62,723 nucleotides of DNA, taken from positions 1-62,723 of the forward strand of contig CALWLH010000013.1 in the NCBI GenBank assembly GCA_944381475.1, in the 5' to 3' direction. The DNA comes from an uncultured Lachnospiraceae bacterium. GTDB lineage: Bacteria; Bacillota; Clostridia; Lachnospirales; Lachnospiraceae. Shown piece by piece: positions 26,134-35,778 of this stretch. Every line of letters begins with the position of its first letter. Within the stretch, counting starts at the first letter, position 1. The notes under the pieces are model-generated. The model had not been told where the DNA came from and ran no database searches. It saw only the letters and a list, made by a program, of their open reading frames with translations. Position numbers and translations under genes: made by a program.

Positions 26134-27237
26134 ATGGAAGATTTAAAGGAAAAAGAGGTTGTGCTGGATGTAAAGAACGTGTCCATTTCTTTTAAGACCA
26201 ACGTGGGTATGCTCAATGCCATCCGCGGGGTCAATTTTACCCTCCACAAGGGAGAAACCGTCGCCATCGTGGGAGAATCCGGAAGCGGAAAATCCGTTAC
26301 GGTGAAAGCGGTTATGGGCATCAAAAGCTCCAATGAGAAAATCAACTCCGGAGAAATCCTGTATACCTACGAGGAAAACGGGGAAAAAACCACGGTGGAT
26401 CTGCTCAGCTTTTCCAGGAAGGACATTCAGGAAAAGTATAACGGAAAGCATATCGCCATGGTTTTCCAGGACCCAATGACAGCCCTAAACCCTCTGCTCA
26501 CCATCGGCTACCAGCTGACGGAGGGCATGATGAAGCACCTGAAGATGGATAAGAAGGCTGCCTGGGCCAGAGGGGAGGAGCTCTTAGCCGAGGTGGGCAT
26601 TCCAAACCCGCAGCTCACCATGAAGAGCTATCCCCATCAGCTCTCCGGCGGCATGAGACAGCGTGTGGTGATCGCCATCGCCATCTCCTGCAATCCGGAT
26701 ATCCTGATCTGCGACGAGCCCACCACGGCCCTGGATGTGACCATTCAGGCAAAAATCCTGGAGCTGATCCAGGATATGCAGAAAAAGCGGAATATTTCTG
26801 TAATCTATATCACCCATGACCTGGGGGTGGTGGCCAAGGTGGCGGATTATGTGGCTGTCATGTATGCGGGCAAGATTGTGGAGCGGGGCACCGCCTATGA
26901 GGTGTACTTTGAACCCAGGCACCCCTACACCTGGGGATTGCTCTTAGCCATGCCGGACTTAAACACCACGGAGGAGCGGCTGTATGCCATTCCCGGCACG
27001 CCCCCCAATCTTTTAAAGAAGATCGTGGGAGACGCCTTTGCTCCCAGAAATGCCTTTGCATTAAATATCGACTTCGAGGAGGAGCCTCCGGTATTTCAGG
27101 TCAGTGAAAGCCATGAGGTCAGCTCCTGGCTGGAGCATCCCAATGCGCCCAGGGTGGAAATGCCGGATGCCCTTAAGCGGCGTATCGCCCGTATGACCGG
27201 CGCGGCAAATCAGAAAGGGGGAGCTGCCAATGAGTGA
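26134..27237 (+). CDS. Peptide ABC transporter ATPase (OppD/DppD type)
   Basis: The protein has 367 residues. Walker A is [11 protein letters not shown], the signature is [15 protein letters not shown] and Walker B is [14 protein letters not shown]. The C-terminal oligopeptide-transporter domain ([19 protein letters not shown], here [16 protein letters not shown]) is present. The last 8 bases overlap the next ATPase gene, indicating coupled translation. Confidence 0.93.
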   Translation: MEDLKEKEVVLDVKNVSISFKTNVGMLNAIRGVNFTLHKGETVAIVGESGSGKSVTVKAVMGIKSSNEKINSGEILYTYEENGEKTTVDLLSFSRKDIQEKYNGKHIAMVFQDPMTALNPLLTIGYQLTEGMMKHLKMDKKAAWARGEELLAEVGIPNPQLTMKSYPHQLSGGMRQRVVIAIAISCNPDILICDEPTTALDVTIQAKILELIQDMQKKRNISVIYITHDLGVVAKVADYVAVMYAGKIVERGTAYEVYFEPRHPYTWGLLLAMPDLNTTEERLYAIPGTPPNLLKKIVGDAFAPRNAFALNIDFEEEPPVFQVSESHEVSSWLEHPNAPRVEMPDALKRRIARMTGAANQKGGAANE

Positions 27238-28165
27238 AAAAGAAAGAAACCTGCCTCTTCTGGAGGTTCGGGGACTGAAGCAGTATTTTGAGATAGACGG
27301 AAAGCACACGGTGAAGGCGGTGGACGACGTAAGCTTTACCGTGGAGAAGGGAACCACCTTCGGGCTGGTGGGAGAATCCGGAAGCGGAAAGTCCACCATC
27401 GGCCGCTCCATCATCCGCCTGTATAACCCCACTGCCGGGGAAATCTTTCTTGACGGCAAGGAGGTTTCCGGCAGGATGACGGCGGATAAGAAGCGCTATC
27501 TCACCACAAAGATGCAGATGATCTTCCAGGATCCCATGACCAGCTTAAATCCCAGAAAAAAGGTGATTGACATTGTGGCGGAGGGTCTGGATGCAAACCA
27601 CCTGTATAAGACCAAGAAGGAGCGGGAGGAGATGGTTTACGACATGCTGGAGCGCGTGGGACTAAACCATGAGCAGGCAAACCGCTATCCCCACATGTTT
27701 TCCGGCGGTCAGAGACAGCGTATCGGTATCGCCAGGGCTATGATCATGAAGCCGGAGCTCATCATCGCCGACGAGTGCATCAGCGCCCTGGATGTGTCCA
27801 TCCAGGCTCAGGTGGTAAACATCATGAAGGATCTCCAGAAGGAGGAGGGACTGACCTATGTGTTTATCGCCCATGACCTGGCCATGGTGAAGTATATTTC
27901 CGACTATATCGGCGTTATACACCTGGGACATTTTGTGGAGATGGGGAAAAAGGAGGAGATTTTTAATCATCCTGTACACCCCTACACCAGGTCCCTGCTG
28001 TCGGCCATCCCTGACCCTAATCCGCTGACAGAGCCCACCCGCAAGTCCGCAACCTATGACAAAAATGCAGAAGGCGTCGACTACACAAAGGGAAAGAAAA
28101 ACTTCCTGACCGAAACCCATATGGTATTGGCCACGGAGGAAGAGCTGGCTAGATGGAACGCCTGA
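27230..28165 (+). CDS. Peptide ABC transporter ATPase (OppF/DppF type)
   Basis: The protein has 311 residues. Walker A is [12 protein letters not shown], the signature is FSGGQRQRIGIARAM and Walker B is LIIADECISALDVS. The C-terminal HPVHPYTRSLLSAIPDPNP block is the OppF/DppF hallmark. It starts inside the end of the OppD-type gene with GGGGGAG upstream. It supplies the second ATPase of the importer. Confidence 0.93.
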   Translation: MSEKERNLPLLEVRGLKQYFEIDGKHTVKAVDDVSFTVEKGTTFGLVGESGSGKSTIGRSIIRLYNPTAGEIFLDGKEVSGRMTADKKRYLTTKMQMIFQDPMTSLNPRKKVIDIVAEGLDANHLYKTKKEREEMVYDMLERVGLNHEQANRYPHMFSGGQRQRIGIARAMIMKPELIIADECISALDVSIQAQVVNIMKDLQKEEGLTYVFIAHDLAMVKYISDYIGVIHLGHFVEMGKKEEIFNHPVHPYTRSLLSAIPDPNPLTEPTRKSATYDKNAEGVDYTKGKKNFLTETHMVLATEEELARWNA

Positions 28166-28204
28166 AATTTAGGCTTATCCAAATAAAAAAAGGAGAGCAA
28201 AATT

Positions 28205-29905
28205 ATGAAAAAAGATTACATCAAAAGGTCGTTATCCATTTTACTGGCCGCAGGCATGGCCCTTGGCATGTCCGGGTGTACCAGTCAGAACTCCCAGACA
28301 GGAACAACCCAGAGCGGCGGCATAAGCACCAGCGGTCAGACCGGCGGCAGCTCCTCCGGAGATACCATCGATCTGCACTATGCCCTGACGGAGGAGCTGA
28401 ATTCCTTAGACCCCAACTACAACTATTCCGCCACAAGCATGGGCATGATTACCAACACCAACGAGGGTCTTTACAAGTATCTGCCGGACGGCACCATTGG
28501 GCCGGGCCTGGCTTCCGAAATTGATATCAGCGAGGACGGCTGCACCTACACCTTTACCATCCGGGACGACGCGTACTGGTCCAACGGGGACCCGGTGACA
28601 GCCAATGATTTTTATTACAGCTGGCGAAGACTGGCGGACCCGGATAACGGCTGTACCTACGCCTATATGCTCATCACCGCAGGCGTAAAGAATGCCATGG
28701 AGGTGATTTACGGGGACGGTGATCTGGACGATCTCGGCATCAGCGCCCCGGACGACAAGACCTTTATCGTGGAGCTGGACGCTCCCAGATCCTATTTTGC
28801 AGAGATCCTGGCCTCCGGAAGCTATATGATGCCCGTGAACCAGAAGTTCTGCGAGGAGTGCGGGGATCAGTTCATGCTGGATATGGAGCACTCCATCTAC
28901 TGCGGTCCCTATGTGATGAGCGAGTGGGAGGTGGGCGGCACCACCTACACCATGGTGAAAAATGAGAATTATTACGATGCGGAAAGCGTAACCGCTGATT
29001 CTATTCACTATACCCTGCTGGTGGATGCCCAGGCCAAGATCCTGGCATGGGAGAACGGAGAGCTGGATCAGGTACAGCTCACCGGCGATTATATCTCCAT
29101 GTATGCAGACGACCCGGCCCTGGTACAGCGGGCGTATGCGGGAATGTTTTTTATCTCCTTTAACACCGAGGATGCGTATCTGTCAAACAGGAATCTCAGA
29201 CTGGCCATCAGCACCGCCATCGACAAGCAGCCCATTGTGGACAATATCCTCTGTGACGGCTCCAATGCGGCGGACTACATTATTCCCGCAAACTTTGCAA
29301 GGGATTCCGAGGGAACCTATTTCCGCGACAATATTGGAAATCCCACCTACAACAGCTACGATCTGACCAAGGCCGCAGCGTACTGGGAGGCGGCAAAGTC
29401 AGAGCTGGGCGTTGAGAGCATCACCCTGGAGCTTCTATACAACGAGGACACCTCCCTGGCGTCTGTGGCAGCCTATATTCAGTCCCAGCTCCAGACCAAC
29501 CTGCCGGGAATCACGGTAACCCTTCGCTGCACCACCTACAACCAGAGACTGACGGATATGGGCAATGGCAGCTATCAGATGGGCATCACCCGCTGGTATG
29601 CGGATTATCAGGACGCCGCCACCTTCCTTGACATGTGGATTGAGGATTCCAACTTAAACTACGGCAGCTGGTATGATGAGGAATACAATGCGATGTATGC
29701 CCAGACCGTGGGAGAGCTGGCCATGGATGAGGACGCCAGAATAGCTGTGCAGGGGGAGATGGAGAAAATCTTCCTGGAGGATGGGGCGGTATGCCCCCTG
29801 TACCAGGTATCCTACATGTATCTGGAGAATCCGGACTATACATTTGTCACCACACCGGGGGGCTATACGCTGAACAGATATGTTTCTAAGACAAATCAGG
29901 AATAG
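28205..29905 (+). CDS. Peptide ABC transporter substrate-binding lipoprotein (OppA type)
   Basis: The protein has 566 residues. Signal peptide SLSILLAAGMALGMSGC ends in a lipobox at about residue 25, followed by a Ser/Gly/Thr/Gln linker. SBP family 5 features are YALTEELNSLDPNYNYS, GLYKYLPDG, FTIRDDAYWSNGDPVTAND and NRNLRLAISTAIDK. AAAAAGGAG lies before the ATG. It is the last of the five opp genes, and the order permease-permease-ATPase-ATPase-binding protein is standard for clostridia. Confidence 0.93.
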   Translation: MKKDYIKRSLSILLAAGMALGMSGCTSQNSQTGTTQSGGISTSGQTGGSSSGDTIDLHYALTEELNSLDPNYNYSATSMGMITNTNEGLYKYLPDGTIGPGLASEIDISEDGCTYTFTIRDDAYWSNGDPVTANDFYYSWRRLADPDNGCTYAYMLITAGVKNAMEVIYGDGDLDDLGISAPDDKTFIVELDAPRSYFAEILASGSYMMPVNQKFCEECGDQFMLDMEHSIYCGPYVMSEWEVGGTTYTMVKNENYYDAESVTADSIHYTLLVDAQAKILAWENGELDQVQLTGDYISMYADDPALVQRAYAGMFFISFNTEDAYLSNRNLRLAISTAIDKQPIVDNILCDGSNAADYIIPANFARDSEGTYFRDNIGNPTYNSYDLTKAAAYWEAAKSELGVESITLELLYNEDTSLASVAAYIQSQLQTNLPGITVTLRCTTYNQRLTDMGNGSYQMGITRWYADYQDAATFLDMWIEDSNLNYGSWYDEEYNAMYAQTVGELAMDEDARIAVQGEMEKIFLEDGAVCPLYQVSYMYLENPDYTFVTTPGGYTLNRYVSKTNQE

Positions 29906-29914
29906 CCTTCTCAA

Positions 29915-29947
29915 GGAGCATCCGCCGTATATTGGGGCGGATGCTCC
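29915..29947 (+). terminator. Strong stem-loop after the peptide transporter
   Basis: GGAGCATCCGCC (29915-29926) pairs perfectly with GGCGGATGCTCC (29936-29947). There is only TGTGT after it, so it may be a partial terminator or 3-prime stabiliser. The dipeptidase gene begins 132 bases later. Confidence 0.65.
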
Positions 29948-30079
29948 TGTGTAACTGACAAAACAAAAAAGGCATATTGGACCTTAAACCGGGGCTGTCT
30001 GCGCAATAAACAGTATATCAGCCCTCAAAGTCCGTCATATACTGCTTACATGACCGAAAAAAATAACAGGAGGCGATGG

Positions 30080-31063
30080 ATGATGTATTCCTATGTAGAC
30101 ATGCACTGCGATACGCTGCTCAGAAGTCTGAGGGAAGGAAGCGGCACAATCTATGATGGAAAGGGGATGCAGAGCATTCTTCAGATGAAGGAGGCCGGAC
30201 AGCTTTGTCAGTTCTTTGCAGTGTTCTTTCCGCCGCGGGACGCGGCGGCGGAGGATCCCCAGTTTATTCTTCCGCCGGATGAGGAATTTTTCCATATGCT
30301 GGTACAGAATTTGAAGGCGGAGGTAAATGCCCATGGGGATCTGATCGGGATGGCCTACAATCACGCGGATATTATGAAAAATCAGAAGGATGGAAAAATG
30401 TCCGCTGTGCTGACCGTGGAGGACGGACGAATGGTGGAGGGCAGGATGGAGACCCTGGTACATATGTATGAGGAAGGCGTGCGGGCCATCTCCCTGACCT
30501 GGAACGGCGCAAACTGCTTTGGCTTTCCAAACTCCAGGGAAAAGGAGATCATGGAGGCAGGTCTTACGCCCTTTGGGAAGGAGGCGCTGGGGATGATGAA
30601 CGACTTAGGGATATTGATAGATGTGTCCCATCTGTCAGACGGGGGGTTTTTCGATGTGGCAGCCCTCAGCAAAAAGCCCTTTGCGGCCACCCATTCCAGC
30701 TGTCGGGCGCTGACCCCCCACCCCAGGAACCTGACGGACGAGATGATCAGGCTTCTGGCAGAAAAGGGCGGGGTGGCAGGGGTAAACTTCGGGCCGGAAT
30801 TTGTCAGCCCGGATACCACCGGCAGGGACAGCCGGGCGGAGGATCTGGCAAGGCATGTGCTCCACTTTATTGACGTGGGGGGCGAGGACTGCGTGGGTCT
30901 TGGAACAGACTTTGACGGCGTGGGGGGAAATCTGGAAATCAGTTGCCCCGCCCAGATGACTCTGCTCTTCGACCTGCTGGAGAAAAAGGGACTTTCCGAG
31001 AGACAGATCGAGAAGGTGGCCAGCGGCAATGTTTTGAGGCTTATTCAGGATGTACTAAAATAA
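30080..31063 (+). CDS. Membrane dipeptidase (M19, renal dipeptidase family)
   Basis: The protein has 327 residues. Metal-binding motifs are VDMHCDT at the N-terminus, a Glu in VLTVEDGRMVEG, ATHSSCRALTPHPRN and GLGTDFDGVGG. This is the zinc dipeptidase fold that cleaves dipeptides. There is no signal peptide, so it is probably cytosolic. ATG 30080 (or 30083) follows AGGAGG with 6-base spacing; upstream in-frame starts lack a site. Together with the preceding importer it likely hydrolyses imported dipeptides. Confidence 0.9.
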   Translation: MMYSYVDMHCDTLLRSLREGSGTIYDGKGMQSILQMKEAGQLCQFFAVFFPPRDAAAEDPQFILPPDEEFFHMLVQNLKAEVNAHGDLIGMAYNHADIMKNQKDGKMSAVLTVEDGRMVEGRMETLVHMYEEGVRAISLTWNGANCFGFPNSREKEIMEAGLTPFGKEALGMMNDLGILIDVSHLSDGGFFDVAALSKKPFAATHSSCRALTPHPRNLTDEMIRLLAEKGGVAGVNFGPEFVSPDTTGRDSRAEDLARHVLHFIDVGGEDCVGLGTDFDGVGGNLEISCPAQMTLLFDLLEKKGLSERQIEKVASGNVLRLIQDVLK

Positions 31064-31089
31064 AAGCGGCTAAACTATAGGAAAATCTA

Positions 31090-31118
31090 TTGACAATCTA
31101 TGGAAATTGTTGTATTCT
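31090..31118 (+). promoter_or_regulatory. Promoter of the fatty-acid synthesis operon
   Basis: TTGACA (31090-31095) and TATTCT (31113-31118) are 17 bases apart. The predicted start, near 31125, lies just before the FabT-type operator. Confidence 0.8.
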
Positions 31119-31195
31119 CCCTTACGATAAAAAGTTTGAAAATCAAAGCAATTATGCCGCAGGCGGCTGCGATTTCAAACTCCTCCGTAAGGGAG
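31117..31195 (+). promoter_or_regulatory. Leader inverted repeats with FabT-type operator
   Basis: AGTTTGAAAATCAAAG (31133-31148) has the TTTGA-N3-TCAAA dyad of FabT (MarR-family) operators. The same region also forms nested pairs: CTCCCTTACG (31117-31126) with CGTAAGGGAG (31186-31195), and AGTTTGAAA (31133-31141) with TTTCAAACT (31173-31181), closing around GCCGC-AG-GCGGC. The outer left arm overlaps the -10, so the outer pair cannot be fully transcribed from this promoter. Confidence 0.7.
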
Positions 31196-31267
31196 TTCTT
31201 TGGTATCGGGGCATAAGGAGCCTTTGGACAAAGTATTCATTAAATTATTGAAAGGATGGAAAAAATT

Positions 31268-31501
31268 ATGTTGGAGAAGTTGATCAGCATCATCGAGGAG
31301 CAGTTAAACGTGGAGGGCATGGAGATCACCGAGAGCACCAGCTTCAAGGAGGATATGGACGCGGATTCCTTAGATCTGTTTGACCTGGCCATGGCTATTG
31401 AGGAGGAGTTTGGCATCGAGATTCCTTCCGAGGATCTTGGAAACATCACAACCGTGGGCTCCGTTGTGGAATACTTAAAGTCAAAGGGTATTGAGGAATA
31501 A
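31268..31501 (+). CDS. acpP: Acyl carrier protein
   Basis: The protein has 77 residues and is strongly acidic. The phosphopantetheine attachment serine is in DMDADSLDLFDL, followed by helix 2 MAIEEEFGIEIP. It carries acyl chains as thioesters between the Fab enzymes that follow. ATG 31268 is chosen because AAAGGATGG lies about 10 bases upstream; ATG 31256 overlaps that site. First gene of the operon, one base before fabK. Confidence 0.92.
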   Translation: MLEKLISIIEEQLNVEGMEITESTSFKEDMDADSLDLFDLAMAIEEEFGIEIPSEDLGNITTVGSVVEYLKSKGIEE

Positions 31502-31502
31502 G

Positions 31503-32432
31503 ATGAAAACCAGAGTTACCGAAATATTAGGAACCGAATACCCCATTATCCAGGGCGGTATGGCATGGGTTGCGGAGCATCATTTGGCTGCGGCTGTGTC
31601 CAATGCGGGCGGTCTTGGAATCATCGGTGCGGCGTCTGCACCGGCGGAGGTAGTCCGGGAGGAAATCAGAAAGTGCAAGGAGCTGACGGACAAGCCCTTC
31701 GGCGTGAACATCATGCTCTTAAACCCCAATGCGGAGGAAGTGGCCCGCATTGTTGTGGAGGAGGGTGTGAAGGTGGTTACCACCGGCGCCGGCGACCCGG
31801 CAAAGTTCATGCCCATGTGGAAGGAAGCCGGTGTGAAGGTGTTCCCGGTGGTTGCCAGCGTGGCTCTGGCAAAGCTCATGGAGCGGGCCGGCGCCGACGG
31901 CATCATCGCCGAGGGCATGGAAAGCGGCGGACATATCGGCCATACCACCACCTTCGCCCTGGTACCCCAGGTGGTTGATGCGGTGCATGTTCCCGTGGTT
32001 GCGGCCGGGGGCATCGCAGACGGCAGAGGCTTTGCCGCCGCCTTTATGCTTGGCGCAGAGGCAGTGCAGATGGGAACCCGCTTTGTGGCTGCAAAGGAGT
32101 CCATTGTGCACCCGAACTTTAAGGAGAAGATCTTTAAGGCAAAGGATATCGATTCCACTGTCACAGGCATGAGCACGGGACATCCGGTGCGGTGCCTGAG
32201 AAATAAGATGTCCAAGGAATATCTGCGGCTTGAGAAAGAGGGGGCGGATTTCATGGAGCTGGAGAAGCTGACCCTTGGCTCCCTCAGAAAGGCGGTTATC
32301 GACGGCGATGTGTCAAACGGTACGCTGATGGCCGGTCAGATCGCAGGACTGGTAAAGAAGGAGATGTCCTGCAGGGAGATTATTGAGGAAATTATGGGCC
32401 AGGCAGAGACGCTGCTTGGCGAAAAGAGGTAA
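31503..32432 (+). CDS. fabK: Enoyl-ACP reductase II (FabK)
   Basis: The protein has 309 residues, an FMN-dependent nitronate-monooxygenase-like TIM barrel. Motifs are YPIIQGGMAWVAEHHLAAAVSN, read in parts, and GMESGGHIG, VVAAGGIADGRG and MGTRF. FabK performs the last reduction of each elongation cycle and is insensitive to triclosan, unlike FabI. GAGGAAT at the end of acpP is its ribosome site. No fabI is present in the window. Confidence 0.92.
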   Translation: MKTRVTEILGTEYPIIQGGMAWVAEHHLAAAVSNAGGLGIIGAASAPAEVVREEIRKCKELTDKPFGVNIMLLNPNAEEVARIVVEEGVKVVTTGAGDPAKFMPMWKEAGVKVFPVVASVALAKLMERAGADGIIAEGMESGGHIGHTTTFALVPQVVDAVHVPVVAAGGIADGRGFAAAFMLGAEAVQMGTRFVAAKESIVHPNFKEKIFKAKDIDSTVTGMSTGHPVRCLRNKMSKEYLRLEKEGADFMELEKLTLGSLRKAVIDGDVSNGTLMAGQIAGLVKKEMSCREIIEEIMGQAETLLGEKR

Positions 32433-32434
32433 TC

Positions 32435-33361
32435 ATGGGTAAGGTTGCATTTGTGTTCCCCGGTCAGGGGGCGCAGGTTCCCGGTATGGGAAAGGATTTT
32501 TATGAAGAATACCCCGTGGCAAAGGAGGTTTTTGACCTGGCGTCAAAAGCCTCCGGTCTTGATGTGGCGGATCTTTGCTTTACGGAAAATGACAGACTAA
32601 ACATCACAGAATACACCCAGATCGCCATGCTGGCCACGGAGGTGGCCATTTTAAAGGCGGCGGAGGAAAAGGGCTTAAAGGCGGATGTGTGCGCCGGGTT
32701 AAGTCTTGGAGAGTACGGCGCCCTGGCGGCGGCGGACGTGATGGAGCTTTCCGATCTGTTTCATCTCATCAGGCAGAGGGGAATCTATATGCAGGAGGCC
32801 TACCCGGTGGGGGGCGGTATGACGGCGGTGCTTGGGATGGAGGCGGAAAGAATCGAGGAGATCTGTGAGGCCACAGAGGGCATCGTATCCATCGCCAACT
32901 ACAACTGTCCCGGCCAGATCGTCATCACCGGCGAAAAGGAGGCGGTGGATGCCGCGGCTGAAAGCCTGAAAAACGCAGGGGCAAGGCGCTGCGTTCCTTT
33001 AAAGGTCAGCGGGCCCTTTCACTCTGCGCTGCTCCAAGGGGCAGGGGAGAAGCTGGCGGCGGAGCTGTCCGGCGTTTTTGTAAGAAAGCCCGCCATTCCG
33101 TATGTGTCCAATGTGACTGCCTCCTACGTAACAGAGGCGGAGCCGGTAAAGGCGCTCCTCTCCAGACAGGTTTCCAGCTCCGTCAGGTGGGAGCAGAGCG
33201 TGCGTCTGATGATCGCGGACGGGGTGGATACCTTTATCGAAATGGGCCCCGGAAAGACGCTGGCAGGCTTTATGCGAAAGATTGATAAAAATGTGAGGAC
33301 ACTGAATATAGAGACAGTGGAGGATTTAAATAAGGTAATGGAGGAACTGGGTTCATGCTGA
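32435..33361 (+). CDS. fabD: Malonyl-CoA:ACP transacylase
   Basis: The protein has 308 residues. [14 protein letters not shown] opens the protein. The nucleophile is Ser90 in [10 protein letters not shown] (Leu replaces the usual His before it). The His-containing GPFHSALLQ motif is present. It loads malonyl groups onto ACP. The gene begins two bases after fabK and overlaps fabG by 7 bases. Confidence 0.93.
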   Translation: MGKVAFVFPGQGAQVPGMGKDFYEEYPVAKEVFDLASKASGLDVADLCFTENDRLNITEYTQIAMLATEVAILKAAEEKGLKADVCAGLSLGEYGALAAADVMELSDLFHLIRQRGIYMQEAYPVGGGMTAVLGMEAERIEEICEATEGIVSIANYNCPGQIVITGEKEAVDAAAESLKNAGARRCVPLKVSGPFHSALLQGAGEKLAAELSGVFVRKPAIPYVSNVTASYVTEAEPVKALLSRQVSSSVRWEQSVRLMIADGVDTFIEMGPGKTLAGFMRKIDKNVRTLNIETVEDLNKVMEELGSC

Positions 33362-34095
33362 CAGGAAAGGTTGCCTTGGTGACCGGCGCGGCAAGGGGAA
33401 TAGGAAAAGCCATTGCCCTGAAGCTGGCAAGCCAGGGCGCTGTTGTAATCGTCAATTACGCCGGATCAAAGGAGAAGGCGGAGGCAGTTGTGGCACAGAT
33501 CAGGGAGGCCAGCGGCGAAGCTGTGGCCATGCAGTGCGATGTGTCAGATTATTCGGCCTGCGAGGCCCTTTCAAAGGCGGTTCTGGAGCAGTTTGGAAGA
33601 TTGGACATTCTTGTAAACAATGCGGGCATCACCAGGGACGGCCTGCTCATGAGAATGAGCGAGGCGGACTATGACGCGGTGCTTGACACCAACCTCAAGG
33701 GCGCCTTTAACATGATCCGCCACTTTTCCAGAAGCTTTTTAAAGCAGAGGAGCGGACGCATCATCAACATTTCCTCCGTCAGCGGCGTCATGGGCAACGC
33801 AGGACAGGCCAACTACTCCGCATCCAAGGCGGGACTTATCGGTCTGACCAAGAGCGTGGCCAGGGAGCTGGCCGGCAGGGGCGTCTGCGTCAACGCGGTG
33901 GCTCCCGGCTTTATCGCCACGGACATGACCGAGGCCATGGCGGAGAGTGCAAAGGAAGGCCTGGAGAAGCTGATTCCCTTCGGCCATATGGGAAAACCGG
34001 AGGATGTGGCTGAGGCAGTGGCATTTCTGGCGGGAGATGCTTCCGCATATATTACCGGGCAGGTCATCTGCGTGGACGGAGGAATGGCGATATGA
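33355..34095 (+). CDS. fabG: 3-oxoacyl-ACP reductase
   Basis: The protein has 246 residues, a short-chain dehydrogenase. The cofactor motif is [12 protein letters not shown], the NNAG motif is [14 protein letters not shown], and the catalytic Ser-Tyr-Lys lies in [20 protein letters not shown] and the following K. GGAGG in the end of fabD precedes the ATG. It overlaps fabF by 4 bases (ATGA). Confidence 0.94.
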   Translation: MLTGKVALVTGAARGIGKAIALKLASQGAVVIVNYAGSKEKAEAVVAQIREASGEAVAMQCDVSDYSACEALSKAVLEQFGRLDILVNNAGITRDGLLMRMSEADYDAVLDTNLKGAFNMIRHFSRSFLKQRSGRIINISSVSGVMGNAGQANYSASKAGLIGLTKSVARELAGRGVCVNAVAPGFIATDMTEAMAESAKEGLEKLIPFGHMGKPEDVAEAVAFLAGDASAYITGQVICVDGGMAI

Positions 34096-35324
34096 GAAGA
34101 GTGGTTGTGACAGGTTTGGGGGCGGTGACGCCCATCGGTATCGGCGTGGAGGAATTCTGGCAGGGCATTAAGGACGAAAAAATCGGCTTTGCCCCCATTA
34201 CAGCCTTTGACGCCTCGGAGTATAAGTGTAAGCTGGCCGCTGAGGTGAAGGGATTTGACCCAGCGCAGTATATGGATAAAAAGTCTGCCAGGAGAATGGA
34301 GCAGTTCGCCCAGTTCGCGGTGGCTGCTGCCGGGGAGGCGATGAGGGACGCGGCGCTGGATATGGAGAAGGAGGATGCATTCCGGGTGGGATGCTCCGTA
34401 GGCTGCGGCATCGGAAGCCTCCAGGCCACGGAGCGGGAGCATTCCAGGCTTTTGGAGAAGGGCCCCAACAGGATCGCGCCCCTCCTTGTTCCCATGATGA
34501 TCTCCAACATGGCAGCGGGCAATGTGAGCATTATGTACGGCCTGAAGGGAAAGAGCTTGAACGTGGTGACAGCCTGTGCCACAGGCACCAACTCCATCGG
34601 CGAGGCCTTCCGTTCCATCCAGTATGGGGATGCGGAGGTGATGCTGGCGGGAGGCACCGAGAGTGCGGTGACGCCCATCGGCATTGCAGGGTTTACATCC
34701 CTGACAGCCCTCACCTCCAGCGACGACCCTCAAAGATGCTCCATCCCCTTTGACAAGGACAGAAGCGGCTTTGTCATGGGCGAGGGGGCAGGCGTTGTGG
34801 TTCTGGAGGAGCTGGAGCACGCAAAGAAGCGCGGGGCCAGGATCTATGCAGAGGTTGTGGGCTACGGCTGCACCTCCGACGCCTACCATATCACCTCCCC
34901 GGCGGAGGATGGCTCCGGCGCGGCACAGGCCATGCTCTATGCGGTGCAGGATGCAGGGATTTCCCCGGAGGACATTGCCTATATCAATGCCCACGGTACC
35001 AGCACCCATCACAACGACCTGTTTGAGACCAGAGCCATCAAGCGGGCCTTTGGGGAACATGCCTATAATATTAAAATTAATTCCACAAAGTCCATGATCG
35101 GTCACCTCCTTGGAGCAGCCGGGGCGGTGGAGTTCATCACCTGCGTGAAGGAGATGGAGGAGGGCTTTATCCACAGGACCGTCGGCTTACAGGAGTCCGA
35201 GGAGGAGCTGGACTTAGACTACTGCAAACAGCCCTATCATGAGGAGCTGACCTATGCCCTGTCCAATTCCCTGGGATTTGGGGGACACAACGCCAGCATC
35301 CTGATCAAGAAATATACGGAGTAA
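34092..35324 (+). CDS. fabF: 3-oxoacyl-ACP synthase II
   Basis: The protein has 410 residues. Catalytic Cys162 lies in [16 protein letters not shown]. The His residues are in [11 protein letters not shown] and [12 protein letters not shown]. It condenses malonyl-ACP with longer acyl-ACPs. Its start overlaps the fabG stop and GGAGG lies 6 bases before it. Confidence 0.95.
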   Translation: MRRVVVTGLGAVTPIGIGVEEFWQGIKDEKIGFAPITAFDASEYKCKLAAEVKGFDPAQYMDKKSARRMEQFAQFAVAAAGEAMRDAALDMEKEDAFRVGCSVGCGIGSLQATEREHSRLLEKGPNRIAPLLVPMMISNMAAGNVSIMYGLKGKSLNVVTACATGTNSIGEAFRSIQYGDAEVMLAGGTESAVTPIGIAGFTSLTALTSSDDPQRCSIPFDKDRSGFVMGEGAGVVVLEELEHAKKRGARIYAEVVGYGCTSDAYHITSPAEDGSGAAQAMLYAVQDAGISPEDIAYINAHGTSTHHNDLFETRAIKRAFGEHAYNIKINSTKSMIGHLLGAAGAVEFITCVKEMEEGFIHRTVGLQESEEELDLDYCKQPYHEELTYALSNSLGFGGHNASILIKKYTE

Positions 35325-35330
35325 GAAACC

Positions 35331-35762
35331 ATGGCAGTATATACAACAAAGGAAATTATGGAGATTATACCCCACCGCTCCCCCTTCCTTCTCATTGACA
35401 CCATCGAGGAGCTGGAGCCGGGGGTGCGGGCAGTGGGAAAGAAATGCGTCAGCTTTAACGAGCCCTATTTCGCGGGACATTTTCCGGGAAATCCCGTGAT
35501 GCCCGGGGTGCTGATCATCGAGGCCATGGCCCAGGTAGGGGCAGTGGCGCTGCTTGGCCTGCCGGAGTGGAAGGGAAAGACCGCTTATTTTGTAGGCATT
35601 GACAAGGCAAAATTCAGGAAGAAGGTGCTTCCGGGAGACGTGCTGATGATTGAGACCAAAATCGGCAAGGTCCGGGGGCCCATCGGCATGGGAGAGGCCT
35701 GCGCCTATGTGGACGGCAAGCTGGCGGCAAAGGCGGAGCTGACCTTTGCAATAGGTGAATAA
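35331..35762 (+). CDS. fabZ: 3-hydroxyacyl-ACP dehydratase
   Basis: The protein has 143 residues, hot-dog fold. The active-site His is in [19 protein letters not shown] and the N-terminal [12 protein letters not shown] block is typical. It dehydrates 3-hydroxyacyl-ACP. It begins 6 bases after fabF. Confidence 0.95.
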   Translation: MAVYTTKEIMEIIPHRSPFLLIDTIEELEPGVRAVGKKCVSFNEPYFAGHFPGNPVMPGVLIIEAMAQVGAVALLGLPEWKGKTAYFVGIDKAKFRKKVLPGDVLMIETKIGKVRGPIGMGEACAYVDGKLAAKAELTFAIGE

Positions 35763-35778
35763 AGGGAGTTGTTTGATT

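Noticed and set aside
33813..35174. A 453-codon open frame on the minus strand across fabG and fabF
   Set aside because: It lies opposite two well-identified essential genes, has no recognisable domain, and its composition (many Gly, His, Leu) is the mirror of GC-rich codons on the coding strand.
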